Below are positions 6,291 to 7,111 of a stretch of DNA of 7,111 nucleotides, piece after piece (position 1 is the stretch's first letter; the number at the start of each line of letters is the position of its first letter). The position numbers and the translations under genes are program-made. Source of the DNA: Candidatus Aenigmatarchaeota archaeon (GTDB lineage: Archaea > Aenigmatarchaeota > Aenigmatarchaeia > CG10238-14); the NCBI GenBank assembly GCA_017608955.1, contig JAFCEW010000022.1:1-7111 (forward strand). Direction: 5' to 3'. The notes beneath the pieces are model-generated. The model saw only the letters and a list, made by a program, of their open reading frames with translations. It was not told the origin of the DNA and ran no database searches.

Positions 6291-7111
6291 TTGAAAATAT
6301 TTGCTGATTTTCATATCCATAGTAAATATGCTAGAGCAACTAGTCCGCAAATGAATTTAGAAAATATATCAAAATTTGGAAAATTAAAAGGATTAAATCT
6401 TATTGGCACTGGAGATTTCACACATCCTGATTGGCTTAAAGAATTAAAACAAAAATTAAATCCTATAGAAGATACTGGAATTTATTTTTATAACGGAATG
6501 AAATTTATGCTTACAACTGAAATTTCAACTATTTATGAGCAAGATAATAAAACTAGAAAAATTCATCATGTTGTTCATGTTCCTAATTTTGAAATAATAG
6601 ATCAAATAAGAGATATTTTAGAAAATAAAGGAGCTAAACTAGGAATAGATGGAAGACTCACTCTAAATAATATAGCTAGTGATGAATTTGTTGAACTTTT
6701 AAGAAATGTGTATAAAGATATTTTCATAATTCCTGCGCATGCATGGACACCGTGGTATGGTGTATTAGGATCAAAATCAGGATTTGATAGAATTGAAGAT
6801 TGTTATAAAGATCAGACAAAATATATTTATGGATTAGAAACAGGTCTAAGCAGCGACCCTGCAATGAATTGGAGATTATCTTCTTTAGATAAATTTACTT
6901 TAATGAGTAATTCTGATTCACACAGTCATTGGCCATGGAGGTTGGGAAGAGAATGTAATGTATTTGAAATTGATAGATTAACATATTCAGGAATTTTTAA
7001 TATAATAAAAAATAAGGACAAAAAGAAATTTCTTTTTACAATTGAAGTAGATCCTGCATATGGAAAATATCACTGGACTGGACACAGAAATTGTCATGTA
7101 ATGTTACCACC
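6291..7111 (+). CDS. Endonuclease Q family PHP-domain nuclease, 3' partial
   Basis: EndoQ cuts DNA on the 5' side of deaminated bases (uracil, hypoxanthine, xanthine) and abasic sites, starting repair. The visible 273 residues match the PHP-domain family formerly annotated TIGR00375. They include FADFHIHSKYARATS with His8 and His10, LIGTGDFTHPDWL with Asp42 and His45, TTEIS with Glu77, IIPAHAWTPWYG with His150, ETGLSSDPAMNWRLS, and SNSDSHSHWPWRLGRE with Asp209 and His211. These supply the expected metal-binding cluster. The last part, GKYHWTGHRNCHV, leads into the family's zinc finger, of which Cys268 would be the first ligand; the rest is beyond the window. Start is TTG at 6291, supported by AGGTG upstream and by the protein then beginning MKIFADFHIHS. 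The context after histone, RPA and RadA fits a repair role. Substrate range is inferred from characterised members. Confidence 0.88.
   Translation, partial: MKIFADFHIHSKYARATSPQMNLENISKFGKLKGLNLIGTGDFTHPDWLKELKQKLNPIEDTGIYFYNGMKFMLTTEISTIYEQDNKTRKIHHVVHVPNFEIIDQIRDILENKGAKLGIDGRLTLNNIASDEFVELLRNVYKDIFIIPAHAWTPWYGVLGSKSGFDRIEDCYKDQTKYIYGLETGLSSDPAMNWRLSSLDKFTLMSNSDSHSHWPWRLGRECNVFEIDRLTYSGIFNIIKNKDKKKFLFTIEVDPAYGKYHWTGHRNCHVMLP

Overview
The window is strongly AT-rich and archaeal. The evidence is a histone-fold protein, an archaeal single-stranded DNA-binding RPA with a zinc ribbon, a RadA recombinase, an AglB/STT3 oligosaccharyltransferase and an endonuclease Q-type PHP nuclease. Very short intergenic gaps, compact genes and the nature of the EndoQ and AglB proteins suggest a DPANN-type archaeon (Woesearchaeota/Pacearchaeota-like). 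That placement is inference; no rRNA is present to confirm it.

Left part (1-3993), surface glycosylation. An NAD-dependent sugar epimerase on the minus strand runs off the left edge. Its frame is broken by what looks like a one-base loss in a poly-A/T run. Divergent from it, across a 56-base AT-rich gap, is a 355-residue protein resembling the catalytic domain of HPr kinase. It is followed after 37 bases by a 727-residue STT3/AglB oligosaccharyltransferase. The three genes plausibly serve sugar-nucleotide supply, an unknown phosphorylation step, and transfer of the glycan to protein outside the cell.

Right part (4048-7111), genome maintenance. After an AT palindrome that probably contains the promoter come four genes on the plus strand: a histone with a basic N-terminal tail, RPA, RadA and an EndoQ-family nuclease that runs off the right edge. 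The first three are separated by 10 and 5 bases and look like one transcript. EndoQ follows after 41 bases and has its own Shine-Dalgarno site. Together they would package DNA, coat single strands, carry out strand exchange and nick at deaminated bases.

Most plus-strand starts have a (G)AGGTG-like motif about 5 bases upstream, matching the archaeal 16S 3' end. This supports TTG starts for both the histone and EndoQ. I see no tRNA, rRNA, CRISPR array, insertion sequence or riboswitch, and no gene-free stretch over 300 bases. The points most worth a second look are the HPr-kinase-like protein beside AglB, the altered catalytic-domain motifs and eight cysteines of AglB, and the tailed histone.
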